Shown: positions 54,989 to 64,000 of the stretch, piece after piece
Layout: the number at the start of each line of letters is the position of its first letter
How positions within the stretch are numbered: the first letter of the stretch is position 1
Assembly (NCBI GenBank): GCA_020916435.1
Contig: CM037091.1
Location: 83,048,398-83,112,397 of the forward strand
DNA length: 64,000 nucleotides
Direction: 5' to 3'
Origin: Oxytropis ochrocephala
Taxonomy: Eukaryota; Streptophyta; Magnoliopsida; Fabales; Fabaceae
Notes under the pieces: generated by a model
Databases searched by the model: none
What the model saw: only the letters and a program-made list of their open reading frames with translations
What the model was told of the DNA's origin: nothing
Translations under genes and position numbers: made by a program

Positions 54989-55240
54989 TCTTTGCTTTTC
55001 CCACACCCCCTCCTACTCAAAACACACCCCATAAGGGTGTGAAAAGACGAAAATGCTAGCCAAAACGTCTTTTTTTTTCCAAAAAATTCACGTGTTCGAA
55101 CACGGACCTTCGAACAGGTTCGAACAAGTCCGTTCGAGTGTGTTAAAATCCGTGTCACACCTCCTGGGCGTTTTTTCACCTGTTCGCATAAGGTCTTGCG
55201 AACGTGTTCGAATGGTGTTGCTCGAACCAGTGTGGCAGAA
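54989..55240. mobile_element. Second GTTCG-rich inverted-repeat element, truncated
   Basis: It starts GTCTTTGCTTTTCCCACACC and follows the element at 31042-31488 through AAAACACACCCCATAAGGGTG and the first hairpin (GTTCGAA/TTCGAAC near 55094-55118). A second imperfect hairpin follows (TTCGCA/TGCGAA, about 55184-55202). The right terminal repeat is absent. Confidence 0.65.
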
Positions 55241-55454
55241 TGACAGGCTATGTTTGGTTGTTTAGTTTGTTGCATATGGTTGTTTCTAACCTTTCATTTC
55301 CTGCTAATTTTTTGTAATGACAATAAATTTGCGCAGCATCAATATCACTCATCGAAAAAAGACTTAAATATAAAACGTAAAGGGAATATCCATTTAAAAA
55401 GCCGAATGAACAAAGTACTGAAATTATACAAAACTTCCAAACAAATATCCCCCT

Positions 55455-55640
55455 AATACATGAGCCTACTGGGTGTTGTGCCCCCTCCTATTATACACAT
55501 TGTCGAACCTCCTCCTAAACCGACAGAAAGGGTTGAGCAGCCTCTTGATGCACTCAAAGACGCTCCTGCTTGGCTCTGGGACATTATCATTGATGGTCCC
55601 ATCCATCTCATCCACCAAATCCAGCAGATCTGGTAGCATC
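55455..55640 (-). pseudogene. Unidentified gene fragment next to the TAT element 2 LTR
   Basis: Read on the minus strand from 55640, one frame has an early TGA and then continues for about 50 codons to a TAG, with DGTINDNVPEPSRSVFECIK and a basic FRRRFDNVYNRR tail. This looks like the last coding part of a host gene cut by the retroelement. I do not recognise it, and it may be coincidental. Confidence 0.3.
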
Positions 55641-56362
55641 TGTCAAGCAAATAACTGTTTGCTGGTGTTTTTAGCAAACAATCACTAGTTTTCAATGTTG
55701 AGATTGTGAGATCAAACTAGAAAATCTCTTTGACGATTGCCTTTAAGTTTTGTGTTTTAGGCGTGTGTAGAGCAGAGAATGATAGAAAGAAGCAAATTGA
55801 AAACAAAATAAAAGCAGGAAATGCAACAAAGGTAAAAAGAGAGTAAATATTGCATTAATTGAAAGAAAGATGGTTCACCAACACGCATCTGATATATCTG
55901 TTTCACTCGTATTTCGCTTTTGGCTTGGAAGTTGAGTTTCTCGAGTTCTTGTGAAATGTGGTGACCCCGATTTTCTATTACAAAGGAGTATTTATACTCA
56001 TGGGAACAATCGTGGGAAAAAGCGATAATTGCCTCCTAAAAATAAGGAAAGTAAATCGCCACTCATCGCTCGCTCGCACGCGTTTCGACCAACTCATTGT
56101 CAACCGCTTGGCGAAGTGTTGAACCAGCTCTGTCGAAGATTTAAGCCTCTCTTGTCGAAGGTTTCTTGCCCCGCTTCATAGTAGCTTTGAAAACCGAGCT
56201 TGTCGAAGTTCACTTGCATCTCTTGCACTTGCATACCTTTTTTCTCGTCGAATTGATGGAGTATTGACTTGAATGTTGACTGTGGCCCTAAAACATTATT
56301 AAATGTGGAGTCAACTCCATTTAAAGCTACATTTAAAATCTTGTCGAAATTTTGAGGTAACA
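55641..56362 (-). repeat. 3' LTR of TAT element 2, 722 bp
   Basis: On the minus strand it starts TGTTACCTCAAAATTTCGAC after a G-rich tract and ends CAGTTATTTGCTTGACA. The ends satisfy TG...CA, and a well-placed TATA box is present. The partner LTR is outside the window, so the ends are provisional. Confidence 0.6.
55988..55997 (-). promoter_or_regulatory. TATA box of the TAT element 2 LTR
   Basis: GTATAAATAC on the minus strand, about 365 bp into the LTR. It is followed by a stretch free of repeats that could be R/U5. Confidence 0.55.
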
Positions 56363-56378
56363 GATTGCCCCCAAAAAT
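56363..56378 (-). other. Putative polypurine tract of TAT element 2
   Basis: TTTTTGGGGGCAATC on the minus strand directly before the LTR start. Confidence 0.5.
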
Positions 56379-56614
56379 GCTTTTTAAATGAGTAGGAAAT
56401 GAAGGTAAGAAAGGGCATTTTTGAAATCTTGTGCAGGGTCATTTTTACCGCCTTTTGCACTTCAACGGTGGTCGAAAAGATAGTCATCATGACTTGCACG
56501 GATAAAGTAAACCGTTTCATTGGCACACGTTCTATGGTAGGTGGGCCATCACGTCTCTCAGCGTCGCAAGCGTGTGGGTAATGGTGAGCGTGCCAATAAG
56601 CTGTTGCTTCCAAA

Positions 56615-56624
56615 CATATATAAG
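56615..56624 (+). promoter_or_regulatory. TATA box for the antisense ORF of TAT element 2
   Basis: CATATATAAG on the plus strand lies 298 bp before the first ATG of the antisense region (56913). A pyrimidine-rich stretch with CATTCCTCGTCTCGCAC follows. This arrangement suggests that the antisense ORF has its own promoter. Confidence 0.5.
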
Positions 56625-56912
56625 CGGCTAGAACCCTTTCAAATCCCTTTTTACTCGGTGGAAACCTTGCGAGCAGTCTATTTTCATTCCTCGTCTCGCA
56701 CTTTGCAAAAATCCCAAATTCACAAAAGTTTCAAACTTTCGCTCTCTATCTTCAAACGAAACCCGATTCCAACTGCGTTTACTTTTTCTCGCCTATGGCC
56801 GTCATCTATTCTTCGTGATGCAACACGAGAGTTCAAAGAAACACGACGAGCCCAAAGAAAATCCAAACCCTTGGCCGTTGATGAACGACATCAATGACAC
56901 ACGATCTACCCA

Positions 56913-59900
56913 ATGGCAAACTCGGTATTGATTCCTTCTATCGAGATTTACACCCATGCTTATTTGGGTCCTCTGCACGATATTTTCTTTGGAAAAGCGA
57001 TGAAGTTTACGAGATTTTCCCTAGCCACGCGTTCGCTTCAACCCAAAATCTTCGCTAAAAACCCTTTTCACTTAGAGTTTCGACCAATTCTTCTAGGGTT
57101 TTTAGGTCCGCCTTCAGGCTCGACCAACAAATCTATATAGACCGGCTTGACAAAGTAGAAGCTAAGAAAGCCAAAATCTGGAAAAAGCAGGTATCTTCGA
57201 CCTTATCCAAGCTGCTGCAGGTATGGGCCCAAATATGATAACACCCTAATTTTGGCCGCTATGCGATTACGGGATTGTGCTACTCATAGCCTCCATCCGA
57301 AATGTGGCATGCTATCCCCACTTTACTAGATGTTGCTTTGCCATTCACAGTCTAAAACCCCTAGGTAAGACCTTTGACCCTACACACTCACGAGTACGCA
57401 GTACAAATTCACCTTCAACAATGCTACCTTTGCCCCTTACATTGGTGAACACCATAGACTCGACTTCGAGGAAGTGTCCGCTATAGAGCATGTAGCTTTC
57501 TTAACCCTCCGGTTATCTCTCTTTGTTTTTACGTACACGTTCCCTTCGAGTTTCCAAATCTTATATCCCATTGGCAATCCAACTCCATGAACAAGAGGAT
57601 ATCAACCTTGCCAAGTGATTCTAGGCTCTCTCCACCAACAACTTGACAATCTTTGTTGTGGAATTGAAAGAAGGACGAACTCGCAACCAAGTTTTTGGCT
57701 TCGGCCCCTTATGGTTGTTGTTGCAAGCTGTGGTTGCTAGCCACTTTCAATTTCGACTTAGCTTGTATATTCCAAAATCGGTTCGACCATCTCTAAAAGC
57801 GAGGAGAAGCGGAAGGAATTCGGCTAGCACAGTTGAAGCCCAAGCAAATAGGCCTTACTGCCGAAGAATCCTTCTTAGAGTACTTCGACGTCTTTTTGAA
57901 ATGCACTACCTTCACAGAATCTATGGCCCCATTTGTCCAAAGGCCTTATGGTCCCACATGGTTTAAACAACCATTTCCTTCCCCTTCTGTCGAACCAACT
58001 GAGGAAATCAACCAAATTTGGCGAGCTTACCTCTCTCCTTCTATCCTCTCCACCAGACTTACCACTAGCAAAACTAAAAATAGTTTGGGAATCACTAGGT
58101 ATTTCCCAAGTTATTTTGCTGAGCGATTTGGGCTTTGTCAAGTCGACTGCGCCAGTGTGTTTTCACAAAGTAGAATTTGCAAGTCCAAACAGAAGATGGC
58201 TTACAAGCGAGCTTTCAAGAAATTTCATTACAAAGCCTTGAATTTTGAACCTCTCAGTTTCAACCCAAGGTTTTCATGCACCGAGAAGTTTCACGAATGG
58301 TGGGTGGTTACTATATTAATCTTCTTTGGAGAAACCATTGACACTTTTTCGAGAACCTTGTGAAGAAGTTAGTGGTCGCTTTCCTTCAAACAACAAAGGT
58401 ACATATTTTTCGACACTTAAAATTTTTCTAAGTCTTAAACACTTCATTTTAATTTCACTCCTGTTTACTTATCAATATTTTCGACCTTAGAAAAACCTGC
58501 GTCGAAGTTGAAGATCAAAGTAAGCAAGACCACTTCAACAAAGCCTTCTCCACAAATCCCAGAAGAAAGTGGCGGTGAGTCCCCCTTTGAGACATTACTC
58601 CAAAGATGGTATGTTGCCATATTTACCTTAAGTTGTTTTTCGAACATGACTTTTACTCACGTCGAAAACTTTTTCCAGAAAACAACCAAAGCAACAAAAC
58701 CTCTCCCAAAGCTCAAGGCCAAAGAGAAAGCGGTCATTTCCTTCAGTTCTGAGGTACTGTGCACACGTGATCTGTCGAAATTGCTTTCCAGTTTACCCCT
58801 TATTCTTTTGTGGTATTATTCACACCATAACCTTAATTCTCTTTGCAGATATCTGAAAGTGGCGATGATAATGCCACCTTCAACAAAGATCAAGGAAAAG
58901 GAATTTATCTAATCCCCAAAGAGGCGACAAAGGTATTGTCATCAATGAGCCCTCCGAACCATCATCTTCCTCTCGGTCAAAAGACTTAAGGTAGACAAGG
59001 TAACTTCCTTAGAAGCCATTTCGAACTTCTTTGGTTTCACCTTTCCATTTCTAACTCAAGTAATATTGCTTACCGTGAGCAGGTAGGTGGCCTACTTGTC
59101 GAGAATCCTGTTGTCGAGTCTTTGGTCGAGGTGGCGAGAAAGAGAATTGTGCGCTACAAGACTCTCCTTGCCTTCTTCGCCACAGTGCGATCATTGAAGA
59201 AATTTTTCAAGCACTCGTTGATCCTGCAATCCCTGTTTTCGAGGAGCTCGTTCCAAATGCAGATAACTTCGAACCAGAGGCTGTTGTCGAAGAGAATGCT
59301 CAAGCTCCAGAACCCAACGTTCCAGAAATTGAAAGACACGAAGTAGTGGCTACCTCTGTTGAAATCCCTGAAGAGAATATGGTCAATCAAGAGCAAGAGG
59401 AGCCTAGAAGGGAGGAGCCTGCAAATCAAGGCACTTCTGCCAAAGAGTCATCTAACAGTGCAGTTAGTGACCAAGAATTGGCTGAGCTGAAGAAGACAGA
59501 TCCTTTGGCGGCTTTGAAGATCATGTTGAGCCTTAAAAGCTCGTCAAGTCGTTTGATTTGCAGCTCTTCGGACACCTCTCTCAGTTCCATCAATCAGGAG
59601 ACAGTCGAAAGCCTACTTCGTCAACTGAAAGCTAGAGTCTTGGAGGGGGATCTCGTAGCAAATATTGAAAATGACCCCTCTGTGTATCTTGAGGTAAAAT
59701 CCCTCATTCACAAGATCACTAAGTTGGACCCTCCTCAAAACCTCCTTACCTTCTTCATGGAATTTGGCCCTCTCTTCGAGCAACTCTCTCTCCTGATCAA
59801 CCAACGGTCGAATATCTCCAAGCAAAAGGCTCAAGAAAATCAACTCTGCGAAGTGGAACTTGCCTCTCTCAAAGCTGATCAAGATGATATAGAAGCTCTC

Positions 59901-60200
59901 GAAACCCAAGCAACCAATGATGAAAAAGCAATTCTTTGAATGGGATGCGAGAGATCACTCGTATTGGCGAAGAGATCAAAACACTCAAAACTAAATTGTC
60001 AAACGCTAAGTATCAAAAAGGGCTTGATCGTCGAAAGAATAAGCGCCGCTTCTTCGTCGACCAAAACTACTAAGGCGTTGGCGACTATAGAACACTTGGA
60101 GAAAATTGACCAAAGATCAAGCCATTCTCATTGAACTCGACAAAGATCTACACCTTCTTGATACTTCTATCTCTTTGAGTGCGGCGTGCGGAGAGGCATA
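56913..60200 (+). pseudogene. Antisense additional ORF of TAT element 2 (plant-mobile-domain-like), multi-exon, decayed
   Basis: Open segments lie on the plus strand at 56913-57140, 57833-58363, 58508-58912 and 59346-59939. The first starts MANSVLIPSIEIYTHAYLGP. The second has GITRYFPSYFAERFGLCQVD, a frame change, then NFEPLSFNPRFSCTEKFHEWW. The Phe-x-Pro...Glu-Trp-Trp end resembles plant mobile domain proteins, as found in antisense ORFs of TAT-lineage elements. Splice-like junctions occur (AAAG|GTACAT near 58396, TTTCGACCTTAG near 58492, TTTGCAG near 58850). The last segment is Ser/Glu-rich and coiled-coil-like (QETVESLLRQLKARVLEG). Stops between segments suggest either introns or decay. 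Role unknown. Confidence 0.6.
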
Positions 60201-60479
60201 AGGCAACTTTGTCAAACTCACGAGACTTTGTACTAGTTTAGAACTTTAAAAATGGCTATGTAATTTCAACATTTCCTTATACCTTGCCATTTATGAACAA
60301 TTTTCGTTTATTTACGCTTGTTCAATTTTTATCTCGATTAACGTTATTTTGTATTGCTTTAAATACTTGCCATTTATTCTCAAGATTCTATTTTCGTCAC
60401 CTAGCTCTTCGACCGTAGCGCCATTCGAAAAAGCATTGCAATACGCGAAATGGGCCTTCCCACCACAGTGACCATTTGC
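60201..60479. other. Spacer between the convergent antisense ORF and pol of TAT element 2
   Basis: No gene seen. AT-rich. Unlike the equivalent place in TAT element 1, no tandem hairpin repeat is visible. Confidence 0.5.
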
Positions 60480-61700
60480 CTAAAACTCTATCTTTTTATC
60501 CATAGGTAATAGGACTTTCCACACTAACTCTCCTTCTTCAAAGGTTTTTAACTTAACCTTCTTGTTGTAAGCTTTAGCTACGCTCTCTTTCTGTCGAATA
60601 AGCATTTCTAAAGCTAATGACCTTTCTTCGTCTAAATCAACTAATTCATCAATCATCATATTCCAATAATGATCGGAGGAATTCCCCTTGTTTACGAATC
60701 CTTGTTGATTGTAAATGATTTCAACGAGTAACACCGCATCATGTCCAAATGTTAACTTTGTAAGGAGTAGTGTTTATAGACTCTTTAGGTGACGTTCGAC
60801 AAGCCCATAACACTTGGTCAAGAGAATTATGCCAATTTTTGGGCTTACGTCCCACGTGCTTCTTAATCAAATTAATAATGATCTTATTAGCAGCTTCTAC
60901 TTGACCATTGGCTTGTGCGTAGTATGGTGTCGAAGTCAGTAACTTGAAACCAATTTCAGCAGCAAACTCTACCATCTTTCGACCAGTAAAAATAGTACCT
61001 TGGTCTGTAGTAATGGTCTCTGGAATTCCATATCTGTAGATGATATGGTTTTGAATAAACCTTATCACTGCTTCTTGATCAACATTGGCTAAAGGTATTG
61101 CCTCCACCCATTTAGTGAAATAGTCGATTCCTACAAGAATGTATTTGTGACCTTTTGACGAAGTTGGTTTTATTTCTCCAATCACATCCAAAGCCCAACC
61201 TCTAAATGGCCAAGGTTTCACTATAGAATGTAGTTCGTTTGCAGACACATGTTGTATTCCAGCGTGCTTTTGGCATTCTTGGCAACCTTTAGCAAACTCT
61301 ATACAATCTTTCAAAATGGTTGGCCAGTACATCCCTTGTCGAAATAACAACCATTTCATTTTATGGCCTACTTGATGCGAACCACATGCCCCACCATGCG
61401 TATTAGAAACTGCTAAGTATGCCTCATTTTCACTAAGACATTTTAACAGAACCCCTTCAGGAGTTTGCTTGAACAACTCATTTCCAATTAACACATAGCT
61501 CAGAGCTCTGTATTTCACTTTTTTATTAGTGTTTCCTGTAGGATTTTGAAAATACTCTACAATAGGTTTACGCCAATCATCATCAACCATATTGTCAATA
61601 GCAAAAATTTCTGCCAAGTCAATATCATCAAAAATGTGGCGATAAAAAATGTGGCGTTTTTTGACGTATACCTCATTTGTATTTATTGCCCCCCCAATTT
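60480..61700 (-). pseudogene. TAT element 2 integrase, core intact but C-terminus frameshifted
   Basis: The 425-codon frame 62016-60739 includes the complete integrase N-terminal and core regions. The zinc-binding motif has H207/H214 with C245-x2-C248 (GCQECQKHAG). The catalytic triad is Asp277 (ALDVIGEI), Asp338 (TTDQGTIFTG) and Glu374 (NGQVEAANK). After TPYKVNIWT a frame change near 60738 leads to the C-terminal segment 60734-60480 with AYNKKVKLKTFEEGELVWKV. No chromodomain is visible, as expected for this lineage. The core looks well preserved compared with every other pol in the window. Confidence 0.9.
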
Positions 61701-61759
61701 TTGGTGTTGACAATAACGTCGAAGGAGTATCATTGTAGAGAGAGTCCTCTGAGAATAAC

Positions 61760-62601
61760 TTATCTTTTATCTCAATTAACTCTTCTAGGCTTTGCTTTGA
61801 CACTTTGTAGCCTGAAGCAATTTGTGCCAACTCATTCGCCACGTGATTTTCTATTCGTGGTAAATGTTCTAGGTGGACAAATGTAAACCTTTTTAACAAA
61901 GTGTTGGCAACGACGAAATATTTAATAAGGTGCTCGTTGATGCATTTGTATTCTTTTGTCAATTGTTTGACAACTAATTGAGAATCACCTTTTACTTCGA
62001 CATGACTTGCCCCCAACTCAAGTAAAATTTTAAGGCCTACTATTAAAGCCTCATATTCAGCTTCATTATTGGAGCAAGAGTCTCAAATTTTGAACTTATA
62101 CTTCGTTGGAATGCTTTCTGGAGAAATAATTAAGATCCCAATACCCACTCCATTTTTATGGCTTGAGCGTCGTCGATAGTATAGTTTCCAAGGACGTATG
62201 TCTAACAAATGTATTTCATGTTCGACAACAGAGTGGTCCACTATGAAATCAACAACCACTTGTCCTTTGATTGATTTAAGAGGCTGATAAGTTAAGTTAT
62301 ATTCTAACAAAGCTAAAGCCCATTTACCAATTCTACTATGCAACATTGGCTTTGATAACATATGTTTAATAACATCAAAATGCGAATAAACATAAACATC
62401 TGTTGATTTTATATATTGCTTTAATTTCGTACAAGAGAAATACAAGCAAAGGCATAACTTCTCTATTGGACTATACCTTGTTTCAGCATCAATCAAAACC
62501 CTACTAAGGTAATAAATGGCTCTTTCGACACCATTATCATCCTCTTGTGCTAACATGCTACCTATCGTGTTATCGGAAAGTGCTATATACAATTTTAGCA
62601 T
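61760..62601 (-). pseudogene. TAT element 2 dual RNase H region
   Basis: The upstream domain (62601-62200) has AQEDDNGVERAIYYLSRVLI and ETRYSPIEKLCLCLYFSCTK. The second, archaeal-type domain starts near 62175 with SSHKNGVGIGILIISPESIP, where the expected Asp-Gly appears as RR. It continues after a frameshift near 62050 with VEVKGDSQLVVKQLTKEY and PRIENHVANELAQIASGY. Two RNase H domains in this order mark the Tat/Ogre lineage. Confidence 0.85.
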
Positions 62602-63549
62602 TTTGTTTCTAATAAATGAGCAATAAAATTGGTGGTTTCATTAAATAAGACTTAAGTGCATCAAAAGCTTCTTGATGAACTTGCTCCCACTTGAATTCAT
62701 CTTTTTTCTTGATCTCAACAATGGCGAAAAAACTTGTGTTTTGCCACTTAGATTGAGATAAATCTTGAAGGAAATTGATCTTTCCTAGCAATGATCAAGT
62801 TCTTTCTTGGTCGAAGGAGCCTTCGTTTCCATAATTGCTTTAGTCTTATTCTCGGTTGATCTCTATGCCTTTCTTGTGTACTACAAAACCCAAGAATTCA
62901 CCGCACGCATACGTAAAGCACATTTGGTTGGATTCATTTTCAATCCATATTTCCTCATTCGTTCAAACGAACGTCGAAGATGGTCTAAATGACCAATTTA
63001 CGAGGATGACTTAACCACCACATCATCTATGTATATTTACATAAAATCATCAATAAAATCATGAAACATAGAATTCATTGCCCTTTGATAAGTGGCACCA
63101 GCATTTTTAAACCAAAGGGCATTACTACCCATTCATAAACACCTAATGCCCCTGAACATCGAAAAATTTGTTTCGACACGCCCTCTTCGTGAATAAAAAT
63201 TTGATTATACTGAGTAGCCATCTAGCATCTCGAGATAATCAAATCCTCGATGCCGAATCTATTAGCATTTCGCTCACGGGCATAGAGTATTCATCTTTAG
63301 GTGTTGCATTATTTAGATCCCTAAAGTCTCACGCAAACTCTAAGTTTTCCATTTTTCTTCATTCTTTGGGACATTATTAGCTAACCAATCGACATACACT
63401 GGCGGTTCGATGAATTTGCTCTTGAGCGACCTTTCGATTTCTTCTTTGATCTTAGCCAATATTTGAGGAGCAAATCTTCTTGGCGTTTGCTTTACTGGTT
63501 TCTTCCCTGGTCGAATAGGTATTTGAAGTTCCACCACTTCTCGACTCAA
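62602..63549 (-). pseudogene. TAT element 2 reverse transcriptase, frameshifted
   Basis: The N-terminal part (63549-63340) shows RRFAPQILAKIKEEIERSLK and FIEPPVYVDWLANNVPK. The middle is broken by frame changes between 63330 and 63060. The catalytic box reads YIDD (minus strand near 63025-63040, context IYIDDVVVKS), so the Asp pair is intact, in contrast to the other two TAT/Ogre RTs here. The thumb is seen in 62791-62609 (EAFDALKSYLMKPPILLL). Confidence 0.8.
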
Positions 63550-63966
63550 CCAGGCATTTCATTGTACTCCCAAGCAAAGCAATCTTTGAACTCCTGCAGA
63601 AGTGAAATAACTTGGGTTTTGAAGGCAGCATCAAGGTGTGCACTAATATATGTTGGCCTTTTGACTAGGCCATCTCCCAAATCCACTTCTTCTCTTTGGA
63701 TCTTGAGCTTGCATGCGCTTTGTTGAATCCACAGGATCCTTTTCAAAGCCTAATGGTTCGTCATCATAAATGCAATCAAGTTTGTCATCTATGACTTCAC
63801 CACTTTCTTCAGATGAAGCTATGGCTTCGACAACCATTGTTTGTTGAATTATTTCGGCTTCCAAAGCCGTTTTCACTTTATTTTCGGCCATATAGGCCGT
63901 AATTCTATCCCGTGCGCGTGGGGTGCGACATCTAAAACCTTCTAAGAGTCGGTATCCCATCCACAT
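63550..63966 (-). pseudogene. TAT element 2 protease-RT linker
   Basis: An acidic segment (63966-63643) includes ITAYMAENKVKTALEAEIIQ and DDKLDCIYDDEPLGFEKDPV. The overlapping frame 63746-63546 gives HLDAAFKTQVISLLQEFKDC and FAWEYNEMPG, the usual start of RT in this lineage. One frameshift near 63650. The protease itself is beyond the window. Confidence 0.75.
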
Positions 63967-64000
63967 TGGGGTAGAACACCCTCGGGATAGACACTTGCAT

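Larger units (their letters stand above)
55641..64000 (-). mobile_element. TAT-lineage Ty3/gypsy element 2, 5' part off-window
   Basis: The minus-strand pol (63966-60480), a plus-strand antisense ORF region (56913-60200) and a 722-bp 3' LTR (56362-55641) follow each other as in TAT element 1. Gag, protease and 5' LTR lie beyond 64000. Pol has two RNase H domains, as usual in this lineage. Base composition is more AT-rich than in element 1, and the proteins differ, so this is a different family. Confidence 0.85.

Noticed and set aside
1..64000. CRISPR arrays, bacterial operons or tRNA/rRNA genes
   Set aside because: Regularly spaced repeats with unique spacers were not seen, and tRNA-like segments are only retroelement primer sites.

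Overview
This is a stretch of plant nuclear genome made almost entirely of nested LTR retrotransposons, with one well-supported host gene at the right. The organism is most likely a papilionoid legume. That is an inference from the large Ogre/TAT-type elements (LTRs of 2.6-3.6 kb beginning TGTTATACCCCAATTTTG or TGTCATACCCC, a TGGCGACTC primer-binding site, and a purine tract GAGGGGCAGC) and from AT-rich intergenic DNA with plant MITEs. No tRNA, rRNA or CRISPR array was seen.

Layout. (1) 1-22369 (+): an Ogre-like element (Z) whose 5' LTR lies off the left edge. Its gag-pol is lost. A 3.1 kb solo LTR (2172-5297, target duplication AGGAT) sits in its interior, and a complete Athila-like element (10657-20645, target duplication CACTT) sits in its 3' LTR. 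(2) 22370-31670 (-): two Ogre units in tandem, X and Y, which share one LTR (22868-25458). X is cut by the Z insertion; Y carries a decayed pol with two RNase H domains. (3) 31671-45023: a chromovirus integrase fragment (+) split by an element with 326-bp LTRs (31731-44645, target duplication TTGGG). That element carries coding-like sequence I do not recognise and is itself split by a TAT-lineage element (about 32946-42085, minus strand) that has an antisense ORF on the plus strand. (4) 45038-48670: an inverted-repeat element containing a 2.35 kb solo LTR (45077-47428, duplication ACTAC) and a hAT-type MITE (47907-48257, duplication GATTTAAG). (5) 48671-55640: mostly low-copy-looking DNA with a LINE tail, nested MITEs, tandem duplications and a two-exon UPF0496-family gene (52344-53560, minus strand). 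(6) 55641-64000 (-): a second TAT-lineage element with a 722-bp LTR, pol on the minus strand and a multi-segment antisense ORF on the plus strand behind its own TATA box.

The most unusual signal is in the Athila element. A 10-bp palindrome, CGCTATAGCG, recurs at eleven places, nearly always as a doublet whose copies start 15 bp apart. These lie in both LTRs, the leader, the coding region and the 3' untranslated region, and I saw none in the other elements. Within reading frames they encode a recurring AIA-x-D-(A/V)-IA peptide. Other points to follow up are the coding-like cargo inside the 326-bp-LTR element, a GTTCG-rich hairpin element with terminal inverted repeats, an array of TTCG-loop hairpins between the convergent pol and antisense ORF of the first TAT element, and the shared-LTR Ogre tandem.

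Apart from the UPF0496 gene, every protein-coding region seen is a retroelement gene carrying stops or frameshifts. All identifications come from reading motifs by eye. Junctions stated with target-site duplications were checked base by base; other boundaries are approximate.
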